Shown here piece by piece: positions 6,319 through 13,882 of a stretch of DNA of 23,850 nt. Made by a program: the position numbers and the translations under genes. Location: positions 1 to 23,850 of the IMG/VR virus record IMGVR_UViG_3300008459_000397, one strand, 5' to 3'. Source of the stretch: a virus. How positions within the stretch are numbered: the stretch's first letter is position 1; each line of letters opens with the position of its first letter. The notes below the pieces were generated by a model that saw nothing but the letters and a program-made list of their open reading frames with translations, made no database searches and was not told the origin of the DNA.

Positions 6319-8729
6319 TGTCATATCCTGATGATTTCAGAAGAACTGCGGGGTCTATAGGTAGTTTGCAGGGTAGTATTCCTGCGGACATGCAAGGAAG
6401 CACAACTACATCATATAGTGCATTAAACAACCCTCAGAATACACAAACTGTTGGTGGTTCAAAGGGTGCAGATGTTCAATATCCTCACAGTAGAACAAAC
6501 GTTTCGCGTTCAGGCCACGTATTACAATTTAACGATACCCCAGCTGGAGAGCGCGTTCTATTAAAGCACAGATCAGGATCAGCTGTTGATATGTTGCCAA
6601 ATGGGGATATGGCTATATCATCTAACGGCAACCTGGTTCTAACAGTGATGAAAGATCAAAGTATTGTTATTCATGGTAGTGTAAAGTATGAAGTTAATGG
6701 AGACTTTGACTTTGACGTTCGTGGAAACTTTAATGTTAACGCCTTGAATTACAACCTCAATGTCGAGGGTAACAAATTAGAAACAATTAAAGGTGCGTCC
6801 CGTTCAATTATTTCTGGTAACCAAGGGACCACAGTGAAGGGCAGTACTTCTCTTACAACTCTTGGATCTCTTACTCAAACGGCTCTTGGCAATACAAACA
6901 TTATATCAAAGGGAACGTTAATGTCAACATCTGGAAGCAACATGACAGTTGCATCTGGCGGCACAATGAAAACATCCGCCGCGGGTGGATATGATGTTTC
7001 TTCAACAAATATTAACATCGCAGGTAACTCAACAACAGTTGTGGGTGCAACTGGAACGTTTGGAGGTGAGGGTGTCCACATTTATGCAAAGAATGTTCGT
7101 GCTCAAAAAACTGTATATGCAGAAACAATGCAGGCCACAACATTCCACGGGGATGTATCTGGAACAGCATCATCTGCATTAGCGGCAAACGTGGCTGCAG
7201 CACCAGGTGGTGGTGGGGCGTCTCTAACAAACGTTTCAGTTGATGGTACGTCTACAGCACTACCTAACGGCGCTTTGATGACAGACTACTTAACTCTATC
7301 ACCAAAAGGCATTCTTCAAGTGAGTATTGATGAAACTGGTGATCTGTATAAGATGATCAATAAGACTGAATTTTATCAGGGTCTTTCGATGGATCGATTA
7401 TCAACTAATGATGTTAGAAGCAAGATGCACGACGAAGCTAACCACTCCAACTCAGCATTTGCAGCTTCATGTATTGCGGAAGGTACGTTAAGTCCAACCT
7501 ACGCAAATCCTACACCACCTGGTATCAATAGAGCGGCAAGTTCATCATCTTCTGGCGCATACCTTGGAAATCAGGATATGGGAACATCAGAACCGGCTTG
7601 GATCAAACCCGCGCAGAAACCAACCAAGAAACCATTTCTTCCTGATGCTAGATCAAGAATTGGTCAGAGTACAAGTATAACAGAAAAAACTGCATTGATG
7701 AGTGGTATCCCTCTAAGCACATTTTTAAGAGGGGCTACGTTAAACAACATTGTCGATAATAAAAAAAGACAGCAGATTGCAAGAAACTTACAGGTGCACG
7801 CTTGGTATCTGTCCATTATTAATAGTGGTGTAATTTTTGATCATAACCTCTACACTTTAAGGGTTCAAAGAGGTTTATATTCTCCTGGCCCAGCAGAAAA
7901 ACCTACAGCAACTAGTGTTAATGGTTTGGCTATGGAAGGTAGAAGTGTTATATATGAATTAGTTAACAAGGGATCGGGACAAGTAGAAACCAGCAAAACT
8001 TATGATCTTGCAGTTTACTTAAAAGATTTTATTCCTTTTGATCAGTTAATCCTTGATTATGACACATATGATCCTTCTGGTGTGTTGTCGGTGGGTATCA
8101 TTATTAATACCCCCGTAATACCCGAAACTTATGTTAATATCAAGTGGGATAATAAAGTTGAAACTCGCCACAATAATAAGGTACTTGCGGGCGATCTACT
8201 TGAAGTTTTCCAACAACCTGGTGGAGCAATCGACACTCGCAAGCCACCCGTTGGTGGAGCGTCAGCAAATGGTATATCTGGAGTATTACCAGCAGATGGT
8301 GTTGTTCAAGCAAGAAATAAAAATCCAAACTCGTTGCCCAAACAAAATATTATTGATGCGGTCGCCGTAGCGGTTAGAAATTTAGGTCCAGGATATCAAG
8401 CTGTTATTACACCTAAGGGTGGCATTGCCCCCCGAGCGTCCGGGACAATTAACCATATATTGGGTGATGCCATGGATTTTCAACTAAAATTTAATGGTAA
8501 TTTTGTTTACCCTACAGACAAAAACAGAGAGATTCAGGCATTGTATCGTAAATTGCTAATTGCCCTCCGCGATAATGCAAACGCTAAAGGTATCCGACCT
8601 GGTATAGGAGGGTATGATAACTCCGCGGATGGACAATTTATACATTACGATGAAGCGCCCCACCGTCAAGGTAAACTCGGTCGCGTGGGGACATGGCAGT
8701 TTGGTTTTGATACATCGTTCCTTGCTTAA
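6318..8729 (+). CDS. Cell-puncturing needle protein with C-terminal M15-type peptidase domain
   Basis: This 803-residue protein has three parts. Residues 60-300 look like the beta-helical needle region of T4 gp5/VgrG: SRSGHVLQFNDTPAGERVLL, then SGSAVDMLPNGDMAI and many short Gly/Asn-turn repeats. Residues 300-650 contain a Ser/Pro-rich stretch and a beta region that I do not recognise. Residues 665-803 resemble zinc D-Ala-D-Ala carboxypeptidase-type M15 domains: NHILGDAMDF gives the HxxGxAxD motif (His713, Asp720) and FIHYDE gives the HxD motif (His776, Asp778). The zinc ligands are thus intact, while the usual catalytic acid three residues before the last His is Gln773, as far as a hand alignment shows. 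The role inferred is to extend the hub spike and cleave peptide crosslinks. It overlaps the preceding stop by one base. Confidence 0.72.
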   Translation: MSYPDDFRRTAGSIGSLQGSIPADMQGSTTTSYSALNNPQNTQTVGGSKGADVQYPHSRTNVSRSGHVLQFNDTPAGERVLLKHRSGSAVDMLPNGDMAISSNGNLVLTVMKDQSIVIHGSVKYEVNGDFDFDVRGNFNVNALNYNLNVEGNKLETIKGASRSIISGNQGTTVKGSTSLTTLGSLTQTALGNTNIISKGTLMSTSGSNMTVASGGTMKTSAAGGYDVSSTNINIAGNSTTVVGATGTFGGEGVHIYAKNVRAQKTVYAETMQATTFHGDVSGTASSALAANVAAAPGGGGASLTNVSVDGTSTALPNGALMTDYLTLSPKGILQVSIDETGDLYKMINKTEFYQGLSMDRLSTNDVRSKMHDEANHSNSAFAASCIAEGTLSPTYANPTPPGINRAASSSSSGAYLGNQDMGTSEPAWIKPAQKPTKKPFLPDARSRIGQSTSITEKTALMSGIPLSTFLRGATLNNIVDNKKRQQIARNLQVHAWYLSIINSGVIFDHNLYTLRVQRGLYSPGPAEKPTATSVNGLAMEGRSVIYELVNKGSGQVETSKTYDLAVYLKDFIPFDQLILDYDTYDPSGVLSVGIIINTPVIPETYVNIKWDNKVETRHNNKVLAGDLLEVFQQPGGAIDTRKPPVGGASANGISGVLPADGVVQARNKNPNSLPKQNIIDAVAVAVRNLGPGYQAVITPKGGIAPRASGTINHILGDAMDFQLKFNGNFVYPTDKNREIQALYRKLLIALRDNANAKGIRPGIGGYDNSADGQFIHYDEAPHRQGKLGRVGTWQFGFDTSFLA

Positions 8730-8734
8730 TACCA

Positions 8735-8742
8735 TATAAATA
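8735..8742 (+). promoter_or_regulatory. T4-type late promoter TATAAATA for the wedge genes
   Basis: A perfect TATAAATA lies in the 36-nt gap between the needle gene and the gp25-like gene, 23 nt before the chosen start at 8766. Its CCA and AAC flanks resemble those at 663-670. It would start a second late transcript carrying gp25, gp6 and the next gene. Confidence 0.75.
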
Positions 8743-8753
8743 AACATAAACTT

Positions 8754-8758
8754 AAGGA
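8754..8758 (+). promoter_or_regulatory. Ribosome binding site deciding the gp25 start
   Basis: AAGGA ends 7 nt before the GTG at 8766, the normal spacing. An upstream GTG at 8760 is in the same frame but leaves only one base after AAGGA, so 8766 is preferred. Confidence 0.65.
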
Positions 8759-8765
8759 CGTGATC

Positions 8766-9227
8766 GTGGCAAAAGCGTTTTCAATAGAAGATGGTAATAT
8801 TCAAAACCGCAGTCTTGTTACATCTCGTAATAGGCTGTATAAGGATATTGACCTAACGTTTGCTAATAAGCCAACGACTGGTGAAAATCCTACAAAGACC
8901 GACATCTACAAAAAAGAAGACGCTGCAGCAGTTAAACAAGCTGTGAAGAATTTATTAATGACTAACTTTGGTGAGAAGCCATTTCAACCATTCTTTGGCG
9001 CCGATCTTCAAGCCCTTCTATTTGATCTAGCTGACGACACAATTGCAGATAGTATTGATATTGCAATTCGTAGTGCTGTTACATTATATGAACCTAGAGC
9101 ATCTATTAGAAAAGTGGGAGTTCGGGCATTACCAGATAACAACAGTGTATCGGTTTATGTAGAATTCTTAATAGTCAACACAGAAGAAGTAGTAACGTTT
9201 GAGACTACATTATCAAGGTTAAGATAA
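8766..9227 (+). CDS. gp25: Baseplate wedge protein gp25
   Basis: The 153-residue product from GTG at 8766 (MAKAFSIEDGN) is a gp25-type wedge protein (T4 gp25, 132 residues; P2 gpW family), part of the conserved inner core that joins wedges to the hub and triggers sheath contraction. Diagnostic stretches are YKDIDLTFANKP near residue 30, KQAVKNLLMTNFGEKPFQPF in the middle, which contains the GE[KR]PFQPxFG signature, and DLQALLFDLAD. Although the family is listed as gene 25-like lysozyme, it is structural. It is followed by gp6 with a one-base gap, matching the usual W-J order. A start at the GTG at 8760 would add two residues but has a poor ribosome site. Confidence 0.93.
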   Translation: MAKAFSIEDGNIQNRSLVTSRNRLYKDIDLTFANKPTTGENPTKTDIYKKEDAAAVKQAVKNLLMTNFGEKPFQPFFGADLQALLFDLADDTIADSIDIAIRSAVTLYEPRASIRKVGVRALPDNNSVSVYVEFLIVNTEEVVTFETTLSRLR

Positions 9228-9228
9228 C

Positions 9229-11064
9229 ATGACAACTATTCAGTCATCCCAACTCGATTTCAACAATATTAAGAATAGTCTCAAGACTTACCTGTCTCAA
9301 CAGCCCGAGTTTGCCGATTATAATTTTGAAGCTTCTGGCCTGTCAAACATTCTTGATGTGCTAGCTTACAACACCCACATGAATGGTTTGATAGCAAACT
9401 TTGCATTAAATGAATCGTTCTTAACAACTTCTCAGCTTCGATCCTCTGTTGTTGCTCATGCTGAATCGCTTGGATATACCCCAAGATCAAAGACTGCATC
9501 TATAGCGTATTTAAGATTGAGCATTAGTAACACAAACAGCGGTCGCAGTACAACAGTTACGCTACCAGCTTACACAAAGTTTACAACATCAGTTGATGGT
9601 GTAGCGTACAACTTTCAAACTATATTTCCATATACTGCTACAGATAATGGAAGCGGTAATTATGTGTTCACAACATCGACCGGATCAACACTTATACCGG
9701 TGTATGAAGGTCGTCTAACTACAAAAACATTTATTGTTGGTGAAGCTGGTGATAACCAGATTTATGTTATCCCTGATGAAAATATGGACGCAGCAACTCT
9801 TGATGTAAAGGTTTATGATACTCTAACAGGAACATCTTTTAAATCTTATACATCTATCAGAAGAGCTGTGAGAGTTGACTCAAGTTCAACGTATTACAGC
9901 ACTCACGAAGCTCCAAATGGATACATTGATCTTCATTTTGGAGATGGACTAACCACAGGTCAAGCCCCCGTTGCTGGAAATAGAATAGTTGCGACCTACC
10001 TATCAACTGGCGGAGCTGCTGCAAACACAGCTAATAGATTTACTCCATCTACAACCGTATCAATGGATAATGCTAACTATAATCTAACTGCTACAGTACA
10101 GGCTGCAGCGGCGGGGGGCGCTGATAAAGAATCAATTGAAACAATTAGACAGAATGCACCAATTGCTTTTGCTGCACAGCAACGACTTGTTACATCTTTA
10201 GACTATAAAGGTGTGATCCTGGCAAATTATGCAGCCGCTGCAGACGTTGCAGCTTGGGGTGGTGAAGATAACATTCCTCCAAAATATGGTAAAGTTATGG
10301 TCAGCATAAAGTTTGCAGATGGTGTAACATCTACAGGTCAGCAAGCTGTAAAAGATAGTATTATTAATGATGTTACCAACAACCTAGCTATTGTATCGAT
10401 AGATACAGAGTTTGTTGATCCTATTGTTACATACATTGGTTGCCAGACATATTTTAACTATAACCCTAATAGAACGACAACTCCTGTCAGTGTTGCAGAA
10501 ACACAGGTGGTTAATCTTATTAGTCAATATTCAGACAACAATCTTGAACGATTTGGTGGGTCTTTTAGACGTTCAAACCTACTAGCAGAGATTGATGAAT
10601 TATCAGATGCTATCCTCGACTCAAGAATGGATATAATACTACAGCGTAGATTCACTCCAACCCTGAACGCTGCAACGAGTTACTCTATTGTGTTTCCTGT
10701 TACGCTTGCTTCCCCAAACAATCAAACACCAGTAGTAACTTCTAACAACTTCGTATTTAACTCACAAGTCTGCTCAATTAAGAACAGACTTGGAACTAAC
10801 ATACTTCAAGTCGTGGCGCCTGCTGGAACGATTTTAGTAGACAATGTTGGAAACTACAACCCCAACACTGGAGTAGTGACCCTAACTGGATTAAATATAT
10901 CATCAGTTGTAGGATATACGACTAACCCAGAAATTAAACTAAACAGTATTCCAGCTAATCCTGCAACAATTAGCCCTAGAAGAAATAATGTTCTTGAAGT
11001 AGATTTGAGTAGCTCGTTTGCTGTTGGTTCTCTAGATTATGAAAATAATAGAGTAACCGTCTAA
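9229..11064 (+). CDS. gp6: Baseplate wedge protein gp6 (Baseplate_J-like)
   Basis: This 611-residue protein matches gp6 (T4 660 residues; P2 gpJ), which dimerises to form the iris ring of the inner baseplate. The N-terminus follows the family pattern: SSQLDFNNIKNSLKTYLSQQ, FADYNFEASGLSNILDVLAY, NTHMNGLIANFALNESFLTT, and LGYTPRS. Further on, HFGDGLTTGQAP is the beta-rich core common to J proteins, followed by IETIRQNAPIAFAAQQRLVT and a helical LDYKGVILANY stretch. Its place between gp25 and the gp7/gpI-position gene is conserved from P2 to T4-like phages. The stop overlaps the next ATG by one base (TAATG). Confidence 0.93.
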   Translation: MTTIQSSQLDFNNIKNSLKTYLSQQPEFADYNFEASGLSNILDVLAYNTHMNGLIANFALNESFLTTSQLRSSVVAHAESLGYTPRSKTASIAYLRLSISNTNSGRSTTVTLPAYTKFTTSVDGVAYNFQTIFPYTATDNGSGNYVFTTSTGSTLIPVYEGRLTTKTFIVGEAGDNQIYVIPDENMDAATLDVKVYDTLTGTSFKSYTSIRRAVRVDSSSTYYSTHEAPNGYIDLHFGDGLTTGQAPVAGNRIVATYLSTGGAAANTANRFTPSTTVSMDNANYNLTATVQAAAAGGADKESIETIRQNAPIAFAAQQRLVTSLDYKGVILANYAAAADVAAWGGEDNIPPKYGKVMVSIKFADGVTSTGQQAVKDSIINDVTNNLAIVSIDTEFVDPIVTYIGCQTYFNYNPNRTTTPVSVAETQVVNLISQYSDNNLERFGGSFRRSNLLAEIDELSDAILDSRMDIILQRRFTPTLNAATSYSIVFPVTLASPNNQTPVVTSNNFVFNSQVCSIKNRLGTNILQVVAPAGTILVDNVGNYNPNTGVVTLTGLNISSVVGYTTNPEIKLNSIPANPATISPRRNNVLEVDLSSSFAVGSLDYENNRVTV

Positions 11065-12029
11065 TGGCAAATACTCCTTTCTCAATAGAACGTAGATATC
11101 TAACACTTCACAAAAATAAAGTTCGTGAAGTTTTACCTGAGCATTTTATTGCTCAGTATCCAGATCTTATAACATTCCTTGAGAAATATTATCAATACCT
11201 TGATTCGGATCAGACAACCAACTTTGATGCTCAGATTAAGCAGCTATTCGCTGTTAGAGATCTTCACGCAACATCGACTGAGAATCTTAATAGAATCTTA
11301 AAAGAAATAGGTTTGGGTTTAGCCAACACCACATACTTTCAAGACCCTGTCTTTTCAGCTCAGCTAATATCTATTTTCCACCGCGTTAAAGGTTCTCTAT
11401 ATTCTGTAGAAGCGTTCTTCAAAGCCTTCTATGGTATTGATGCAGAAGTGTCTTATCCTAAGAGAAACATCTTTATCGTGGGCGAATCTCAAATTGGTCC
11501 TGAATCGTTGAGATTTATTCAAGATGGTGCATTGTATCAGATATTCTCAATTCTTATTAAATCTGAATTACCAAGCTCAGTCTGGCGAGAATTGTTTAAA
11601 GAGTTTGCCCAACCCGCTGGTTTTTATCTTGGATCAGAAGTTGTTTTAACAGGTGTAGCAGATAATCTAGAAACAATAGCTAACTTTATGCCTGTTGTTA
11701 TACCTGATAGCAATGCTGGTACATACATATATGAAGAAATAGCTATAGGCGCTGGTATTTTTGGTGATATTGATATTACTGAAATTATTGCATCTGATTC
11801 TAGCGGGGTCTTTATTAGACGTTCACCATATCACTCATTGCAACCATATAGCACAATTACAATTGGTCAATTGGATGACATGTATCAATCTGCTAAAGAC
11901 CTTGCCATTATTGGACCATCTTTGTTTGACGAAGATAGCGATGCTAATGGTAATGCAATGGATATGTCAAACACAATTCAAACATTTGACCAGATCAAAT
12001 ACATGTGGTATGACTCCGACTCTGCTTAA
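11064..12029 (+). CDS. Structural protein in the gp7/P2 gpI position
   Basis: The 321-residue product is charged and mainly helical at the N-terminus (EVLPEHFIAQYPDLITFLEK, then LFAVRDLHATSTENLNRILK), with a mixed region around FHRVKGSLYSVEAFFKAFYG and a beta-containing C-terminus. Similar proteins follow gp6 in marine T4-like phages. In T4 gp6 is followed by gp7 (1032 residues), and in P2 gpJ by gpI, and both bind the J/gp6 ring; the pattern of a helix pair ending in SVEAFFKAFYG resembles that family. It is far shorter than T4 gp7, so a reduced gp7 is inferred from position rather than shown. Translation is coupled to gp6, and it ends just before a late promoter. Confidence 0.5.
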   Translation: MANTPFSIERRYLTLHKNKVREVLPEHFIAQYPDLITFLEKYYQYLDSDQTTNFDAQIKQLFAVRDLHATSTENLNRILKEIGLGLANTTYFQDPVFSAQLISIFHRVKGSLYSVEAFFKAFYGIDAEVSYPKRNIFIVGESQIGPESLRFIQDGALYQIFSILIKSELPSSVWRELFKEFAQPAGFYLGSEVVLTGVADNLETIANFMPVVIPDSNAGTYIYEEIAIGAGIFGDIDITEIIASDSSGVFIRRSPYHSLQPYSTITIGQLDDMYQSAKDLAIIGPSLFDEDSDANGNAMDMSNTIQTFDQIKYMWYDSDSA

Positions 12030-12036
12030 TTTGTCA

Positions 12037-12044
12037 TATAAATA
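12037..12044 (+). promoter_or_regulatory. T4-type late promoter TATAAATA for the gp8/tail protein genes
   Basis: A perfect TATAAATA lies in the 42-nt gap after the gp7-position gene, 27 nt before the ATG at 12072. It would start a transcript covering the small fibre-like protein, gp8, the long Hint-bearing protein and possibly everything downstream, since no further promoter is visible. Confidence 0.75.
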
Positions 12045-12071
12045 ACTTTAGTTAAATCGAGTGGAAGCCTT

Positions 12072-12506
12072 ATGACTAGACAAAACATCAGCACAGGATC
12101 AGCAGCAAACGACGGAACCGGAGACACTCTGCGATCTGCCGGTACCAAGATTAATGCTAATTTTGGTGAACTTTATTATGATCTTGGTGGCGATAGCGAT
12201 ACGCTACCAGGAAAGCGTGTGCTCCACAGATACAATACAATAACAAGTGATGGCACACTTAGCCTTGCGTATGATTACTATATTCTTAACAAAGGCACAG
12301 CTCTTGCAATTACACTACCTAGCGGTGGTCAAATTGGCGAAACGAAAGTATTCACAAATAAAGGAGCTGGTGTAGCAACTGTTACAGCCAATCTAGCTGG
12401 AGCTTCCGTATCATTTGCTCTTGCACAAAACGAGGGTTGCCAGGTAATTTGGGATGGTACTGAGTGGTTTATAATTGGTAACCAAAGCGTTGTTACGTTA
12501 GCCTAA
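12072..12506 (+). CDS. Small tail-fibre-like structural protein
   Basis: This 144-residue protein has an N-terminal signature, NDGTGDTLRSAGTKINANFG (residues 13-32), that recurs in many marine phage fibre and virion proteins. It probably marks a short attachment segment. The rest is predicted beta, with LPSGGQIGETKVFTNKG and a final IWDGTEWFIIGN strand, as in small jelly-roll or fibre tip proteins. There is no signal peptide or membrane segment. The site GTGGAAG precedes the ATG. It lies between the wedge genes and gp8, so a role as a minor baseplate or short fibre component is inferred. The exact function is unknown. Confidence 0.65.
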   Translation: MTRQNISTGSAANDGTGDTLRSAGTKINANFGELYYDLGGDSDTLPGKRVLHRYNTITSDGTLSLAYDYYILNKGTALAITLPSGGQIGETKVFTNKGAGVATVTANLAGASVSFALAQNEGCQVIWDGTEWFIIGNQSVVTLA

Positions 12507-12518
12507 TAGGAAATATAA

Positions 12519-13868
12519 ATGGCAATTGTTACAGATACATTTAAGAAGTTTGTTGGGGACAAAATCAAACTCGATTTTGACAGCGCCGCCACTCTTTACT
12601 TTATTGGCATTGGTCGTTCACAAGTTTGGAACGATTCTGATATCACAACAACCCCAACGAATAGACCAGCTACAGAAAGAGACTTCCGTCAAAACCTTCA
12701 AGCTGTAAGACAGATTAATGACATATCATTTGTTATTCCTAGAGTCAACTGGACATCTGGTTCAATATATAATGCTTTTGATGATAATGTAACAAATTAT
12801 CCATCCCCAAACTACTATGTTCTAAACCAATCAAACGATGTATATGTTTGTATCCAACAGGGTAGAACTGTGGCTGGTATTGCAGCTGCTTCTACCGTTG
12901 AACCAACCGGAACACTAACCACAATAGTTAAAACCGCTGATGGATACATCTGGAAGTATTTGTATACTATTGGTGCTTATAGTGCAAGCCGCTTCTTGGC
13001 AAGTAACTATATGCCTGTACAGTTTATTGATTCTGCAGACTCTAATGATCCCATCAGCGAACGCGTTCAGCTTGATATTCAAAATGCAGCCATCGATGGA
13101 CAAATACTAGGTATTGCTATCACAAGCGGCGGCACTGGTTATTCCTCAACTCCGACAATAACTATTTACGGTGATGGGGAAAGTGCTACAGCAACTGCAA
13201 TTATCTCCGGTGGAGCTGTTGTTGATATTAAAATGGATAGCAATGGTGCCGGTCAGATAAAAGGTTCTGGTTATCAACAAGCATCTGTTTCGTTCTCAGC
13301 AGGAAACGCAACAGCTAGAGCAATCTTAGCTCCTAAAGGTGGGCTTGGGGCCAACCCAATTATCGATCTAAAATCAACCTATATTATGCTCAATGGCAGA
13401 CCTTCTGGTACTGAAAATGGAACATTCTTAATCAATCAAGATTTTAGACAGGTTGGAGTGATTCGCAATATCAAAAAGCTAAATGCTTTCGACTCAGACT
13501 TTACTGATGCATCAGCAACGGCTCTTACTAAACTAATATTCAATCCAGGTGCCACAGCATTTACCACTGACAATATTATTGTTGGTGCAACATCTGGAGC
13601 AAAAGCGTACATAGACTTTGCTGATTCTGGTGCCGGTGCGTTTATACACCAAACAGAAACAACTGGATTTAGAAACTTTCAAATTGGCGAATCTCTAACA
13701 GCAACAAACCTTGCCGGCTCAGCAACAACAGGATCGGCGGTTTTAGCCTCCTTTGACTCAGCTACTGTAAACAAGTATAGTGGTGAACTGCTATATATTG
13801 ATAATAGAGCTGCAATCGTCAGATCAGCCGGCGAAACTCAAGACATTAAAGTAGTAATTCAACTATAA
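12519..13868 (+). CDS. gp8: Baseplate wedge protein gp8 with extra beta modules
   Basis: This 449-residue protein matches T4 gp8 (334 residues) at both ends: N-terminal YFIGIGRSQVWNDSD (T4 FITFGRSEPW), FVIPRVNWTSGSIYNAFDD, then TADGYIWKYLYTI (T4 GDGYVWEYLFEI), and at the C-terminus YSGELLYIDNRAAIVRSAGE (T4 HSGEMIYMENRPPIIMAMDQ). gp8 forms dimers on the outer wedge. The additional length comes from two inserts: residues 190-276, a repeat region with SGGTGYSSTPTITIYGDGES then SGYQQASVSFSAGN, and residues 347-408, a beta module with NIIVGATSGAKAYI then FQIGESLT, resembling the insert in gp53. The ATG follows TAGGAAAT. It precedes the long tail protein, as T4 gp8 precedes gp9 and gp10. Confidence 0.9.
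   Translation: MAIVTDTFKKFVGDKIKLDFDSAATLYFIGIGRSQVWNDSDITTTPTNRPATERDFRQNLQAVRQINDISFVIPRVNWTSGSIYNAFDDNVTNYPSPNYYVLNQSNDVYVCIQQGRTVAGIAAASTVEPTGTLTTIVKTADGYIWKYLYTIGAYSASRFLASNYMPVQFIDSADSNDPISERVQLDIQNAAIDGQILGIAITSGGTGYSSTPTITIYGDGESATATAIISGGAVVDIKMDSNGAGQIKGSGYQQASVSFSAGNATARAILAPKGGLGANPIIDLKSTYIMLNGRPSGTENGTFLINQDFRQVGVIRNIKKLNAFDSDFTDASATALTKLIFNPGATAFTTDNIIVGATSGAKAYIDFADSGAGAFIHQTETTGFRNFQIGESLTATNLAGSATTGSAVLASFDSATVNKYSGELLYIDNRAAIVRSAGETQDIKVVIQL
13104..13345 (+). repeat. Gly-Tyr beta repeats inserted in gp8
   Basis: The encoded segment has two imperfect copies of a pattern made of SGGTGYSSTPTITIYGDGES and, after about 35 residues, SGYQQASVSFSAGNATARA. Each has a GxGY turn, a beta strand and a G(D/N)G(x)AtA motif. 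The repeat lies between the two conserved ends of gp8 and is not in T4 gp8. Confidence 0.5.
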
Positions 13869-13882
13869 CGGTAAAATAAAAT

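Noticed and set aside
8760-8765. GTG at 8760 as the gp25 start
   Set aside because: AAGGA would be one base away, and marine gp25 proteins begin at the MAKAFSIEDG position, which is GTG 8766.
8766-9227. gp25 as an active lysozyme
   Set aside because: The family name is historical. The sequence fits the structural wedge protein next to gp6.
12514-12521. TATAAATG before gp8 as a late promoter
   Set aside because: It overlaps the gp8 ATG, so a transcript from it could not carry the gp8 start; the TATAAATA at 12037 is better placed.
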